From assembly GCA_025769875.1 (NCBI GenBank), contig JAGFNK010000383.1:1-50999 (forward strand): a stretch of DNA of 50,999 nt, in the 5' to 3' direction. Positions 29,967-41,010 of the stretch are shown here, piece after piece. How positions within the stretch are numbered: the stretch's first letter is position 1; every line of letters starts with the position of its first letter. The translations under genes and the position numbers were made by a program. The DNA is from Russula earlei. Taxonomy: Eukaryota; Basidiomycota; Agaricomycetes; Russulales; Russulaceae. The notes beneath the pieces are model-generated. The model saw only the letters and a program-made list of their open reading frames with translations, had not been told where the DNA came from and did no database searches.

Positions 29967-30930
29967 TGTCAAGACTCACTGTTGAACTATCCAGTTCAAG
30001 AGCGAGGGAGAAGCTCGAAGACGAGTCGGTAGACGTCCAAGACGGCGTGGGCAAGGAGTAGAATCCAAAGTAGTAACAAATACCAAAGAGGTATTGTTAC
30101 TGTGAGAGTAGGACAATCACGCAGGGAAGAGGCCAGAATGGTCACAAGGGGACGGTCCTTAAAGGAGTATCCCAGGGATAGAGAGTGCCGTAAACAAATG
30201 GACAGTCTGAGGACTGTCCGCTACTTTATTGAGCGCTTATATACTACAAGAGAACTGCTAAATAGGGAACAAGTCATAACCTTGTTATCAAGCACAATAG
30301 AGTGATGAGTAAGAAGTCGGAGGACGCTTACTGAGCATGCTCAGTCATGCTCAGTAAGCTGCTGAGTAAGAAGCTTCCCTTGATGAGTAAGAGCTTCCAT
30401 TGTCCACGTGTTCACTGCTTTAGTGCACGTGCAAGCACTTGATTCATTTCCTGTTAGTTAGTTTAGGGCCGGTCATTTGAGGACTTGTAGTTTGGTTAGA
30501 GAATAGTGTTATCCTATAAGGCCTTTATATATGGTTCTATTAGGGTCCTTAGAGTCGACCCTAATACTTCTATTAAGGTCCTTAGTGTTGCCTTATAGTT
30601 CGTTCTATAGTTATTAGAGTTGGTCTAATAACGCGTTGTAGGGTCTTTGATACTAGGTTAGTGCCTATTGTAGAGCTCCTAGGGTCGTTCCAAAGGGTCC
30701 TTAGGAAGGCCCTAAATACTGTCTTTTGTTGCTAGAAGGGTTGCCTTTAAGTGGGGCTTGCTGTATGTCGATTGTGCCGAGAATCGCTCGCGCAACAATG
30801 CGCGCGCGATATTGTGGACACCTCTACTCACCCCTTTTGCTCGTGTGAACAGGGTGACACCATAGAGACCAGGTTTCCTCCTATAAGGAAGGGTCCTTCA
30901 AGGGCCCTCTCCGGAGAATGGTTCATGACA
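29967..30930 (-). mobile_element. Solo LTR-B copy 5, with perfect target duplication
   Basis: It is 964 bp on the minus strand, flanked by TATTG (29,962-29,966 and 30,931-30,935). It interrupts the left inverted repeat of foldback copy 1. Confidence 0.96.
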
Positions 30931-31631
30931 TATTGTCCCTGAATCACCTGAATGAGGGCTAGGCAGCCCCATTGTTTTCATGAGATTTGAGAATTGGTGG
31001 AGCTGGACTCAAGCCACCTCCACATGTGTATTAGATGAATTACAACTCAAAATTGTGGTCTATATCTATTATTTCTCCCTCATGTTGTACCCATGGGCTG
31101 TCTTGAGGCAGCCCCATAGTGTTTTGACTCAAGTGTTGTGGCGTGCAACATTGTTTCCAGTGCAATCAGAGTTGTGGCCAGCCACTCATCACCCCTCTCA
31201 CCTCTCCATTCTGACCATCCTTCTTGTTTTTCACAGACAGAGAGGAGTGGGTTGCAAAGAGGGGTCCTATTCTAAACTCTTTCTACTACAGAGTAGCTAT
31301 GGTGTTTTTATATACAGGAGAGAGGTACTAGAGATGAAAGGCATGAAAGTGAATCAAGACTGGTCGAGATGGTAGAGGCAGTCATGAAAGGCTTGAGACA
31401 TGAACACGGCACACATGGTCAGTGGCAAGGGCTGGGCGATGCGATTGAGGTCTCAATGTCACACATGAGGTGGCTTGTGGTGTGTGGCCAGTGGATGGCC
31501 TGGAACGAGAGGGAGGTGGTAAAGGATAGGAGGAGGTGTCATGTCCTATTGCATTTCCCACATGTCATTCCATGGCCAGCCATATGGCTACCTTACACCT
31601 CCCAGGGGCTTGAAACTTTGACTGTCCTTGG

Positions 31632-33240
31632 TCAAGCATCTGAATGCAAGTGTTTTGAGCCTTTTGTGTCTGAACTGAGGTGGTGGTGGCAGCTGCTTGT
31701 GCTGCTGGAAGGCATGAAGGTGGCAATCAGCGATGGTGACAATGGAAGAGGCAAAGGCAATGGGAGACGGAGGCGATGGAGACAAGGATGGTGGTGACAA
31801 GGTGATGGCTGCGTGGCGGTGGTGTTGTCTTGTGGTGGCAGCAGCATGGTTGTCTCCATTGCAGGCATTGGCAGCAGGCATGGACGAGGAGCGGAGGCAT
31901 AGGTGGCAAGCATGAGTTCATAGACAGAGGCATAGGTGGCAAGGACTTGAGAAGGAGGATGCGTGGGGCAGCTTGTGATGGTGGTGGCAATTGTTGTCTT
32001 GTGACGGTGGTGGTGGGGTCGTCTCCACTGCAGGTGTCGGCAGCAGACATGGGCAAGAGTGCACAAACGGACAGGGAGGTGATGTGGGAGGTGGCATGCA
32101 GTGTGCTGTTGGCATCGGCGGCTGCTTCTCCTGCAGCAGTGGTGTGGCAGCAGCTTCTGCTCCTGTTGTGGCATGTTGTGGCTAAGTTTGTGGCCGGGGC
32201 CTTCTTGGTCTTCTGGGGTGGTGCTGATGATGAGAGGTGGCAATGGTGCTGTGGTGCTGGTGTTGTGCAAAACTACTACTAAGGCAGCTGGTGCTGAGAC
32301 AAAGGCTGAGGGTGAGACTGGGAAGGCGGCGCCAAATGGAGCTGGGGCAACAATGTAGGTGGACGGAGCAGAGGCAATGATGGAGGGCATGGCGGTGGAT
32401 GGTGTGGATGGAGCAATGGCTGGGACTAGTCCCAGAATGGCGGCGGATGAGGCAACGGACAAGACTGAGGGTGATGAGATGACTGAGGGTGTGAGAGCAG
32501 ATGAGATGAAGGCAGGGGTGGCAGATGAGGCTGTGAGGGCTGAAGTGGCAGGTGGCACTAAAACATTGGTGGGTGAGGCTGAGGCTAAGGCAGCGGGGAT
32601 AGATGAGGTGGCGATGATGGTGGATGCGGGTGATGCTGGGATGGCAGAGGCAGGTGGGGCTGGTGAGTCAAAAATGGTGGCAGTGAACAAAGTGACGGGA
32701 ATGGCAGATGAGGTGGGAACCGCAGGGGCAATGGGAGTGGGTGACATGAAGGTGATGATGGGTGATGCAGGGACAATGGTGGGAGCTGGTGTGGGCATGG
32801 GGTAGATATAATCATCTTTGTTTTCATCTTCATCGCAAGAACCAAGTTCGCGTTCCCACTGAATGTTGCAAGGATGCTGAGAGAATATCTTGACTAGTGT
32901 GTTGAACACTTCTCGGAAATCAACAAAGTGCCTCTGCTGTTTGTTCATGCACCAGGGGCTGAGACATTGGGAGACCATCTGACGGTTGTCTGGGTGGAGT
33001 CCAAGCCAGAATGACTCATCACAATCTTCGTAGCACAGGTGGCACGCATGGACAAGGGGCTGCAGATTGCCCTGAAACTCCAGTAGTATTTGTCTATGTC
33101 TTCCTGGTCACACATGCGGAGTTTTCATGAGGAGGCAATGAGGTCCTCCAGATTGCACTTGAGCTTGAGGTATTCTAACAGAGTTGGCATGCTGATGGTG
33201 GAGTGTGGCACACAATGAAGACTGATGGCAGGTCAATGCA
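31632..33240 (-). pseudogene. gag-like gene with a Pro/Ala/Ser/Thr-rich tail inside foldback copy 1
   Basis: The minus strand starts near 33,190 with MPTLLEYLKLKCNLEDLIAS, changes frame, and continues QEDIDKYYWSF and CDESFWLGLHPDNRQM into a 448-codon open frame (31,632-32,978) that begins MVSQCLSPWCMNKQQRHFVD. The N-terminal ~220 residues resemble retroelement Gag helices as seen in basidiomycete proteins (a plausible but unproven match). From about residue 75 the protein is a low-complexity Ala/Pro/Ser/Thr tract, then Pro/His-rich. A TGA and a frameshift lie in the N-terminal part. In foldback copy 2 the gag-like N terminus is deleted. Whether it moves the element or was captured is unknown. 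Confidence 0.5.
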
Positions 33241-33324
33241 AGCAGTGTGACTGGCGCAGCTGCAACTGCAGGTGTGGAGGGCCAAATGTGAGTTGGAAGG
33301 GAGCGGTGTGATTGATGCAGCTGA

Positions 33325-34288
33325 TGTCAAGACTCACTGTTGAACTATCCAGTTCAAGAGCAAGGGGTAAGCTCAAAGACGAGTTGATAGATGTCCAAGA
33401 TGGCATTGGCAAGAAGTAGAGTCCACAGCAGTAACAAGTACCAGAGAGGTATAGTTACTGGAAGAGTCGAGCAGGTACGCAGGGAAGAGGCCAGAATGGT
33501 CACAGGGGGACAGTCCTTAAAGGAGTATCCCAGGGATAGAGAGTGCCGTAAACAAATGGACAGTCTGAGGACTGTCCACTACTTTATTGAGCGCTTGTAT
33601 ACTACAAGAGAACTGCTAAATAGAGAACAAGTCATAACCTTGTTATCAAGCACAATAGAGTGATGAGTAAGAAGTTGGAGTGTGCTTACTGAGCATGCTC
33701 AGTCATGCTCAGTAAGCTGCTGAGTAAGAAGGCTTCTTCTGATGAGTAAGAGCCTTCACTGTCCACATGTTTACTGCCTTAGTACATGTGCAAGCACCTG
33801 ATTCATTTTCTGTTAGTTTGTTTAGGGCTGGTCATTTGAGGACTTGTAGTCTGGTTCAGGGAATAGTGTTATCCTATAAGGCCCTTATATAGTTCTATTA
33901 GGGTCCCTAGAGTCGACCCTAATGTTTCTATTAAGGTCCCTAGTATTGCCTTATAGTTTGTTCTATAGTTATTAGAGTTAGTCTAATAACGCATTGCAGG
34001 GTCTTTGATACTGTGTTAGTGCCTATTGTAGAGCACCTATAGTCGTCCTAAAAGGGTCCCTAGGAAGGTCCAAGTACTGTCTTTTATTGCTAAAAGGGTT
34101 GCCCTTAAGTGGGGCTTGCTGTATGTCGATTGTGCCGAGAATTGCTCGTGCAACAATGCGCATGCGATATTGTGGACACCTCTACTCACCCCTTTTGCTT
34201 GTGTGAACAGGGTGACACCATAGAGGCTGGGTTTCCTCCTATAAGGAAGGGTCCTTCAAGGGCCCTCTCCAGAGAATGGTTCATGACA
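33325..34288 (-). mobile_element. Solo LTR-B copy 6, with perfect target duplication
   Basis: It is 964 bp on the minus strand, flanked by GCTGA (33,320-33,324 and 34,289-34,293), and lies in foldback copy 1 near its right inverted repeat. Confidence 0.96.
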
Positions 34289-35789
34289 GCTGAGACAGCA
34301 GGCATGGTGGGAATGAGGGCAAAGGATGGTCAGAATGGAGAGGTGAGAGGGGCAATGAGTGGCTGGCTGTGACTCCAATTGCACTGGAAACAATGTAGCA
34401 CACCACAACACTTGAGTCAAAAACACTATGGGGCTGCCTCAAGACAGCCCATGGGTACAACATGAGGGAAAAATAATACATATAGACCATGATTTTGAGT
34501 TGTAATTCATCTAATACACATGTGGAGGTGGCTTGAGTCCAGCTCCACCAATTCTCACTCAAATCTCATGAAAACAATGGGGCTGCCTAGCCCTCATTCA
34601 GGCGATTCAGGGACAATAAATTCAAAGCTGTTTTGAGGGAGATATTTATCCCACACATTTGAGGGGGTTTCTGCACCAATTTGGGTGGAATTCAAGCTCC
34701 ACCAAGTGTGCTGAAAATGGCAATAATCTACTACAGTGATTCTGGTACTCAGATCTCACTTAGCGCTACAGATCACAATCAGTCATCTTGTCCAGGGTAT
34801 GCACTCGGCTAGTTAGCTTGTCTAGCAAATGCAACTTCTTTTTTTGGCTGCCCCTTAGTGCTCAGATCCTTGGCTACAAATTATCTATGGTACCTTAACT
34901 GATCTGCTGCATGTGAAATCAATTTGAGGCGCTAGGCATTAGACAACATGCGCTCAGATCATTCTTGGATCAGCAAGGAATCACACACAGATTGACAATG
35001 CCAGATTTGCCACAGGAGAATGGAGGAGCCAAAAGATGGACTGAGACCCTTGGAGACAACACACGCTCACAGTTGCACAGCGCTGGTCTCACTCTCATGT
35101 CCTGGAGCTAAATACTAATGCTGCCATCCATATCTACAATCGGACTCCATCACACATTTCTCAGTGGGTGCACACTTCATCCAGCTTCATCATTCCATGT
35201 CTTCAGATGTAGGGCATATCTGCACATGCTTGACCATCATAATCTTATCGTCATGCAACAAGCGCATACATACTGCTACTCAGGGGACATGTTACTAACA
35301 CTGCTCTGCCGGCACAATTCTTGGTCCTTACAGGATCGGTGATACTCAATGCCATATTCACATAAACCTGTTGATTGCACATCAACAGAAACCCCATTAG
35401 ACTCCCCACACACCACACTCACTTCACCTTACCCCACATCACGCAGCCAGATCCCCTCATTCCACCTCACTGCACACAGCCTGTACATCAAGCCAAACTC
35501 ACTCGGCACTGTCATGACACTCCATTGGTTCCCTGCATCCACTCTCACTTAGACATTCTGGGTCTTGCTCACATCCATGTCCGAAATATTTCGGAGGGAC
35601 TGCACACGCAGATCCGAGAGGACACTTATCACATATGGCTCGGCTACAGTGGAAGTGATCAATAGGCTACATATCGGGAAGGCCCCCTTTATCAGAATCT
35701 GCCAATGAGTGGCAAGTCACGTATCCATATGTGATTGGCATGCTTGCATAAACTGGTACCTGGGATCTCAATGATCTTATTGATCTTAT

Positions 35790-36050
35790 CAGCATGGGTG
35801 TGTTATGTTGTGAAATGCAACCACAGATAGAGGGACCTCAGAGGAGGTGCTTAGTCATTGCCACCCTCTTGGGTCCGACTTGTGGGTTCAACACTATGTG
35901 ACCCAACCTGGGGACCTCAGAGGAGGGGGTTGACATGCGCTCACATGATTCCCTATATCCTGGTGCAATTAAGAAAATGGCCAGACTGGGGATTGAACCC
36001 AGGACCTCCCAGATATATACCAGGTGCTCTAACCACTGAGCTACCTAGCC
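35790..36050 (-). mobile_element. tRNA-derived SINE
   Basis: The minus strand begins with a tRNA-like head (35,978-36,050) followed by a ~185-bp body that has GACCTCAGAGGAGG-type repeats in both halves (near 35,837 and 35,914). The head has box A TAGCTCAGTGG and box B GGTTCAATCC, the internal pol III promoter. The element interrupts the copia RT. A possible short duplication ACCCA is present. No A-rich tail is visible. The left limit is approximate. Confidence 0.7.
35978..36050 (-). tRNA. tRNA-like head of the SINE (pseudo-tRNA)
   Basis: The 73 nt fold into a full cloverleaf: acceptor GGCTAGG with TCTGGCC (two wobble pairs), D stem GCTC/GAGC, anticodon stem CCTGG/CTGGG, T stem CTGGG/CCCAG. 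The anticodon would be TAT, but position 33 is A rather than T, which is abnormal for a working tRNA. I treat it as the SINE promoter, not a functional tRNA gene. Confidence 0.6.
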
Positions 36051-36730
36051 TTGGGTACAGTGAAGTGGATTAATCTATATGACAGATTGTATATCCAACA
36101 TGTTAAGCACACAAATCTGTCAAGAGATTTCGCACGCACCTTCTAATTGCACAGGGGTTCACCCAAGTCAAAGGCATTACAGTTGATGAAACCTTCTCAC
36201 CAGTAGCCAGGTCCGAGTCTTAGCAACTCTTTATTAGCATTGATCGCACTATAGGATTGGGAGATCCAAAGACGTCCAGTCAGCGTCCCTTTTCAGCTCA
36301 CTGGGGGATGAAGATTAGATTCATTTGGAGCAACCACAAGGTTTCATCACACCAAAAGCACTTATCTGGACTTACACAGACCTATCATACATGGGATTTA
36401 TGCTCTCATGGAGTCCTTAGTGGCTCACGTTCACTCGCACACATTCTCATGCGGGCATATGTCATCGCCAAGACATGGGGGGATTGCATTATCATTTCAT
36501 CATTATCCTCTGTGTCGATGATGTTACTATCTTAGGCAACTCTCACAGTTTCCACGCCCACCTCTGCAGGCATACACCTCACACATCTATCTTTGTCTAT
36601 GCGCTATGAGTTGACAGATCTAGGTGAGATCGTGTCATACCTTGGGATCCACGTTTCACATGATTGCTTGGCTAACACAGACATTGATCAATCAAGGTAC
36701 ATCTCAGATCACTTCGGGATGGCGGATTCC

Positions 36731-37335
36731 TGTTATGGTGTTGTGGCCATAAGAGCATTAGCTCAGGGTTCAGTGGGGGCCAAGTCCCTGTGACTTGGTT
36801 CGAGGGGTTCAGTGGGGCCGGCTCAAGGAGATTGGATTAAAGGTTTAGCGTCTCAAGGCTGAGTCAGACAATGACTCAGTCCATAGACAGAGTCGATCTT
36901 CTGGTTTCACAGAAGAGGAGGATGATGGGAGAGAAGCAGAGGAGGAAGAGGAACACAAATGTCCCTTGTGAAGAGTTCAAGTCAAGCAGAGTATGAGCCA
37001 GCACAACACAAGTTATGATTGAGAGAGGATACAGGGCAAAGGATGCGACAAGTAATGGGACAAAGCTAAGCTTGGGGTATTCCCCAGCTTCTACAGGCGC
37101 TTAAATACTGTATGTAGCAAGGCTGTACAGTACTATATGTGGAACAATAGATAAAAGTGAGCTTAATGGCAAAAGAGACTCAACAATAGATAAAACAATA
37201 GATGAAACACAATGAGTGAAACAATAAGGGCCATCAACATCAAGGGATGAAACCATAACCAAGGGGATGGGGGTGAAAGTAAAGAACAATAAGGAGTAGT
37301 TTAAGGACCAACCAAAAGAGGGGTAGATCACAACA
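36731..37335 (-). mobile_element. Solo LTR-F copy 2, with perfect target duplication
   Basis: It is 605 bp on the minus strand (TGTTGTGATCTACC to GTAACA), flanked by ATTCC (36,726-36,730 and 37,336-37,340), inside the copia RT. TGAGTCA and TGACTCA lie at 36,860-36,866 and 36,872-36,878. Confidence 0.96.
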
Positions 37336-37340
37336 ATTCC

Positions 37341-37775
37341 ACTCCGCTCCTGTAATCTTGGAGGTCTCACCTCAGGATGGCAGACTTCCATTCCGCTTCT
37401 GCATTCTGCTCTGTTCCGACACAGAAACACAGTTGATCAAGCACTCCGTAGAAGCAACACCTATGAAGACTAGGCAATATCAGTGTTCTATTGGAAGCCT
37501 CCTCTAAGTGCACATCTGGACGCATTCACACACTTCCTTTGCAGTCTCTGGACTGTGTGTTTACATGCATCCACATGCATTCACCCTTCCTTTTGGAGTC
37601 TTTCAACTTGCAGTCTCTGGACTCACCCACTTTTCATTCATTTGCAGTCCTATCTTATCAGGACATCTACGCACTGATGGTCCACTTCGCTGCATGCCCA
37701 CACGCGACTCCAGTCTTTTGTGTCACTGGATCAGATCTTATCTCACATCGACCGACTGTATCAATCATGGGGGGA
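37341..37775 (+). pseudogene. pol: copia pol 3' remnant and polypurine tract (LTR-G element)
   Basis: KTRQYQCSIGSLL near 37,461-37,500 corresponds to the copia stretch RQ..GSL.Y after the RT. The RNase H domain that should follow is missing or unrecognisable. The segment holds a repeat of TTGCAGTCTCTGGACT (about 37,540 and 37,608). It ends with CATGGGGGGA (37,766-37,775), the purine tract that precedes the 3' LTR. Confidence 0.65.
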
Positions 37776-38200
37776 TGTTGAGATTACCACTGCTTTGGGC
37801 AGTCTGATGTAATCACAGCCCAGTCACATTAACATGTCGGCTCCCACAGACCAGGCGCTCTCGGCTCACATGTCGGATCAGCCCGGACTGGCTCAGCTCA
37901 GATGCTGCAGCCTGCATATGTTACAATGATAAGTTAATTGATGACAATTGGTAGCTACTAACAACTGATCCTTTATGATACAAGTTGGTAGTTATGATTA
38001 CTTTGCTTAGAGACACTTTTCGCATATTTAAGAGGCACTCAATTAGCTAGATTGCTTCAGTTTTGTCTTACACAAACTGAAGTGAGTACTTGCTGATTCC
38101 TATCTTATCTATCGCATCTAATCACGCGTTGTAGATATCTTTTGATAGATCTTAAGGATCTTATCGCTCTTATCATAACCTGTGCCCATCTGCTTCAACA
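37776..38200 (+). mobile_element. LTR-G, 3' LTR of the copia element
   Basis: It is 425 bp, TGTTGAGATTACC to GCTTCAACA, followed by the CCATC duplication. It lacks the 51-bp internal duplication of the 5' LTR; otherwise the two are close. Confidence 0.95.
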
Positions 38201-38205
38201 CCATC

Positions 38206-38552
38206 ATCAGATCCCATTGATCTGTCCAATGATGACTGGGTCCTACCACAATCTGATGCTGGTTCCAGATCTTCTAGCCCTGATCCCAGTCTTGATCTGG
38301 GTTCTGATCCTGATCCTAATGCAGATCAAGCTCATCTGGAATCCAATCAAATTGATGTTGTAGCCAAGCCATTGTCAGGATTTATGTGTCCCCTGGCAGA
38401 TTTAGAATCCAAAGTGGTCAACAGGACATGCTTCAAAATGGCACATGGCAATCTTATCACATCAAGATATCCACATATCATCTCACTTGAAGAGGATCTT
38501 GCACTCTCCCCAGATGAATGCTTATCAGAGCTGCACTCTGTCTGGCAGCAGC
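38206..38552 (+). pseudogene. pogo-like transposase, middle part (split gene, copy 2)
   Basis: Directly after the copia 3' LTR, coding resumes as an acidic, Ser/Asp-rich linker (SDPIDLSNDDWVLP and SSSPDPSLDLGSDPDPN), then a Cys- and Glu-rich part ending HSVWQQ. The corresponding linker in the first copy is also Ser/Asp-rich. The gene is broken again at the GCAGC site of LTR-A copy 3. Confidence 0.78.
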
Positions 38553-39426
38553 TGTCACGGTAACTAGCCATGTCAGTTCTCAAGCATAAGGACAAGTTGA
38601 TGGTAGAAAGGTGTTCAAGAAACGGGCCAGTTCCCATGTATAAAGAGTAAGGATCCCTGCAGCGGTCGAAGTGTTTTATGCTAAACAGGTTATGGCCAAT
38701 AGACCCTTCCTAGTACGACTCGGTCCGTTGAGAAGCTAGGGTAAGTTTGTAATGGGATAGACTAGGGCTGGTTCCACTAGCTATATGCATTCAAGTCCAT
38801 CGGGGACCTTGAACAACACAGAGAGAGTAGAGGAAGGTAGGTCTTAAAGAAGGAGAGCTCTTCTCAGGGGAGTGAAGAGAGACTCTTAGGGAAGGAATGG
38901 AAAGGTGAAGAGTAGATGGTGGATGGTGTGTGAAGAGTTGATGAAATGAAGAGGTGGATGTGGTTTGAGGATTAGGAGTGAAGTGGGTTTCAGGAGAATA
39001 TGTTTGGACAAGAGTAGGTTGGATTCTACAATAGACCAAGCTTAGGGCTTTGGTCACAAAGTACTGAGCTTAGATAAGCACAGCAATAGCTGCACTTTGA
39101 CTGTGCTACTAGTATAGTAGGAGTCATAATAAGTAGGAGTCATAGGAATGAGGCCATGAATGAGTCAGAACCAAGTAACTGTGCTGCACAGTAAGTGCGC
39201 AGCATTGCACAGTCAAAACTAAGAAGTGAATATAAATGGAAAGAGAACCAAACAAAGGGAAAGTAACAGCCATCCAGTGTTACCTGGACATGTATGGATC
39301 ACATGATAACACAGAAGGGATCACAAGATGTAAGAGATCATGAGACCAGTAAGTAAAGGGACATACGAAAGCAAGCAGTCCATAGCAAAAAGGTAGAAGT
39401 AAACATAAAAGGAAAATGGTGTAACA
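38553..39426 (-). mobile_element. Solo LTR-A copy 3, with perfect target duplication
   Basis: It is 874 bp on the minus strand, flanked by GCAGC (38,548-38,552 and 39,427-39,431), and lies in the pogo-like transposase. It has one unit of the 17-bp motif and a TGAGTCA at 39,171-39,177. Confidence 0.96.
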
Positions 39427-39431
39427 GCAGC

Positions 39432-39837
39432 TCCTTGCCACTCAGGAAGCTCCAGGTCAGGCCCTTAGTGAAATTCTCTCAGCCAATGCCCATTGCACCT
39501 CCATTCACAAGGAGCTTGATATGGTCAAGGAACAACTCCAAAATAGTCAGAAATCAAAAGAGCATGGATCTAAGAAGATCAAAGCATGCTTTGTCACATC
39601 TAGGGACCTCCAATCTAAATTTGATCAAGAGGATGAGGAGCAGCTACAAAAGGAAAAGGCTGCCAAAGATAAACAAGCCCAAAATGCAGAACATGAGCAT
39701 CATCTGGAATATCAAGCCCATAATAGAGTGTTTATTGACCAGCTGTCATCCTACAAGAAGGATAACCTCCACACACTCACAAAAGCTCTCAACATATCTG
39801 ATAAGGGCACCAATTTGGAACTATTATTGTCACCAAC
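39432..39837 (+). pseudogene. pogo-like transposase, coiled-coil and SAP-like part (split gene, copy 2)
   Basis: The open frame of 39,521-39,874 encodes a charged coiled coil (SKFDQEDEEQLQKEKAAKDK) followed by DQLSSYKKDNLHTLTKALNI, a stretch matching the SAP-like motif of the first transposase (LSSYKRKDDLIALSGALGL). SAP motifs bind DNA. It is interrupted at 39,838 by LTR-D copy 2. Confidence 0.78.
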
Positions 39838-40865
39838 TGGGGGTGGTGTCACTGACAAATCTGTTTGCTCGTGAGACAAGCACAGGGAATTCGAGTGAGA
39901 TGACAAGTTCTCACAAATGTTGGGGATCTTGGTGACAACACAGCAAGAGCTAGTGTGTACCACAGAACAGGGAAACTATTGATAAGTCTTCATGTCCAGA
40001 AGACTTAGCAGTATGGAGGTTTTCAGACAGGGAGCTTGAAAGTTCAGAGATGGGCAGTTCCAGAGGTGTTCAACCAGTATATTTATGGGAGAACATGCCT
40101 GTTAAGATCTGCTTGATCTTATTACCAACTCCTAGTGAAAGAGTTGCTTGATATAGTTCAAGCACTAGACTTTGAATCCTTTGATATTATCTCAGGAAGA
40201 GTAGGTGTAAGAGATGAGAAGGGCCTCTTTCACTTAGAGCGATGACTTGGTTTTAGAGAGTTTGACAAGATAGTTATTTCTTGTAAAAGAGTAAGTCAAG
40301 TGTAAGGCTCAACTCTTCAATACATCTGAGTATTTATACCATATCTCCACAATGGCTGATCCAATTTGTATGAATCTTGGGGAACACATAGCTGAGACCC
40401 AATAGTATCCAAAAACAAAAATTGCAATTCAAAAGCATCAGAAATGACTCATGCATGAGTCATTCTCTCCTAGTATCTGTCATCAGTCCAGTAAGCAATC
40501 ACTAAGCATGAATCATCATATCTGTCAGCCACATCACTAAGCATCAATCAGCAAATCAGTAAGCAAACAGTAAGAGGAAATGAGTAAGCAAGTATAGGTA
40601 AACAAACAGGAACATGAACTGAATCCTAACAATGCCTAAGGCTTGTTATCTTTGACAGGACAGTTTATATATGTCTGGATACTATATCAAATAGTACCTG
40701 CAGGTAATAGTGAGTCATTTGTGAGGTAATTGGGGGCTGGGCATGAGGAACAGTCATTGTAAACATGAGTCAGGTAATGAGTCATCAAACACAAGTCAAA
40801 TGTGAGGTGTGTCCTGGTAGGCTGTTCCAGTTGCTGGTCTGGTCCTAGGTACCAGTTCTGTGACA
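39838..40865 (-). mobile_element. LTR-D copy 2, interrupted by LTR-E
   Basis: On the minus strand it runs TGTCACAGAACTGG to GTTGGTGACA, 578 bp without the nested LTR-E (40,182-40,631). The flanks ATTAT and GTAAT agree at 3 of 5 bases. Three TGAGTCA motifs lie at 40,711, 40,766 and 40,778. TATATAAAC lies near 40,665 on the minus strand. Confidence 0.82.
40182..40631 (-). mobile_element. LTR-E copy 2
   Basis: It is 450 bp on the minus strand (TGTTAGGATTCA to GATAATATCA), uninterrupted, so it shows the empty site of LTR-F in copy 1. A perfect palindrome TGACTCATGCATGAGTCA lies at 40,445-40,462. No target duplication is seen. Confidence 0.82.
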
Positions 40866-41010
40866 GTAATCTTGGATCCCAGATCACTTTAATATTTTCC
40901 CCAATCTTCAGATCAACTCAAGGTATTCTGGACTATTTAACCAATCAACTTGCTCTCAGAAGGACAAGGAAGTAATGCACCCTGAGGAGCAATCAAGAGT
41001 AGATGGCAAT
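40866..41010 (+). pseudogene. pogo-like transposase, C terminus (split gene, copy 2)
   Basis: Beyond LTR-D the reading DHFNIFPNLQINSRYSGLFN follows, matching the C-terminal end of the first transposase in layout (family form: H......P....RF.GLF). It links the three segments on the left into one ancestral gene that spanned 26,940-41,010. Confidence 0.68.

Larger units (their letters stand above)
29842..34727 (+). mobile_element. Foldback (long inverted repeat) element, copy 1, holding two LTR-B
   Basis: The ends are long inverted repeats: left 29,842-31,218 (interrupted by LTR-B copy 5) and right 34,326-34,727, about 400 bp each, starting (G/A)TTATTGCCATTTTCAGC. Without the two nested LTR-B it is about 2.95 kb. 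The interior carries a minus-strand gag-like gene. The flanks (CCACCACGC and CTACTACAG) agree at 5 of 9 positions, so no clear target duplication can be stated. The superfamily is uncertain; long inverted repeats would suit a MULE-like or foldback element. It splits the copia pol gene. Confidence 0.82.
34728..36725 (+). pseudogene. pol: copia integrase end and reverse transcriptase remnant (LTR-G element)
   Basis: After the foldback element the pol sequence resumes. ENGGAKRWTETLGDNTRSQL near 35,020 matches the end of the copia integrase core (usual form NGRAER..RT). Further on, across many stops, are IAQGFTQVKGITVDETFSPV near 36,150-36,210 (start of the copia RT), a YVDD-like Val-Asp-Asp codon run near 36,514-36,522, and YELTDLGEIVSYLGIHVSH with DIDQSRYI. 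The SINE at 35,790 and the LTR-F at 36,731 interrupt it. It is inactive. Confidence 0.8.
27872..38200 (+). mobile_element. Ty1/copia element with LTR-G at both ends and nested insertions
   Basis: Two related LTRs (27,872-28,347 and 37,776-38,200) bound the element, and the 5-bp duplication CCATC flanks the pair (27,867-27,871 and 38,201-38,205), although they are 10.3 kb apart. Removing the foldback element (29,842-34,727), the SINE and the solo LTR-F leaves about 4.5 kb, a normal copia size. Inside are a primer site, gag with knuckle, protease, integrase remnant and RT, in copia order (integrase before RT). Every domain is frameshifted. Confidence 0.9.

Noticed and set aside
30751..30942. 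Repeated 60-92 codon frames such as MGLAVCRLCRESL and MSKMALARSRVHSS near several positions
   Set aside because: They recur because they lie inside LTR-B copies. They are not conserved as proteins and overlap promoter parts of the LTR.
35978..36050. Functional tRNA-Ile (TAT) gene
   Set aside because: Base 33 is A instead of T, and the cloverleaf is followed by a SINE-like body inside a retroelement. It is better read as a SINE head.
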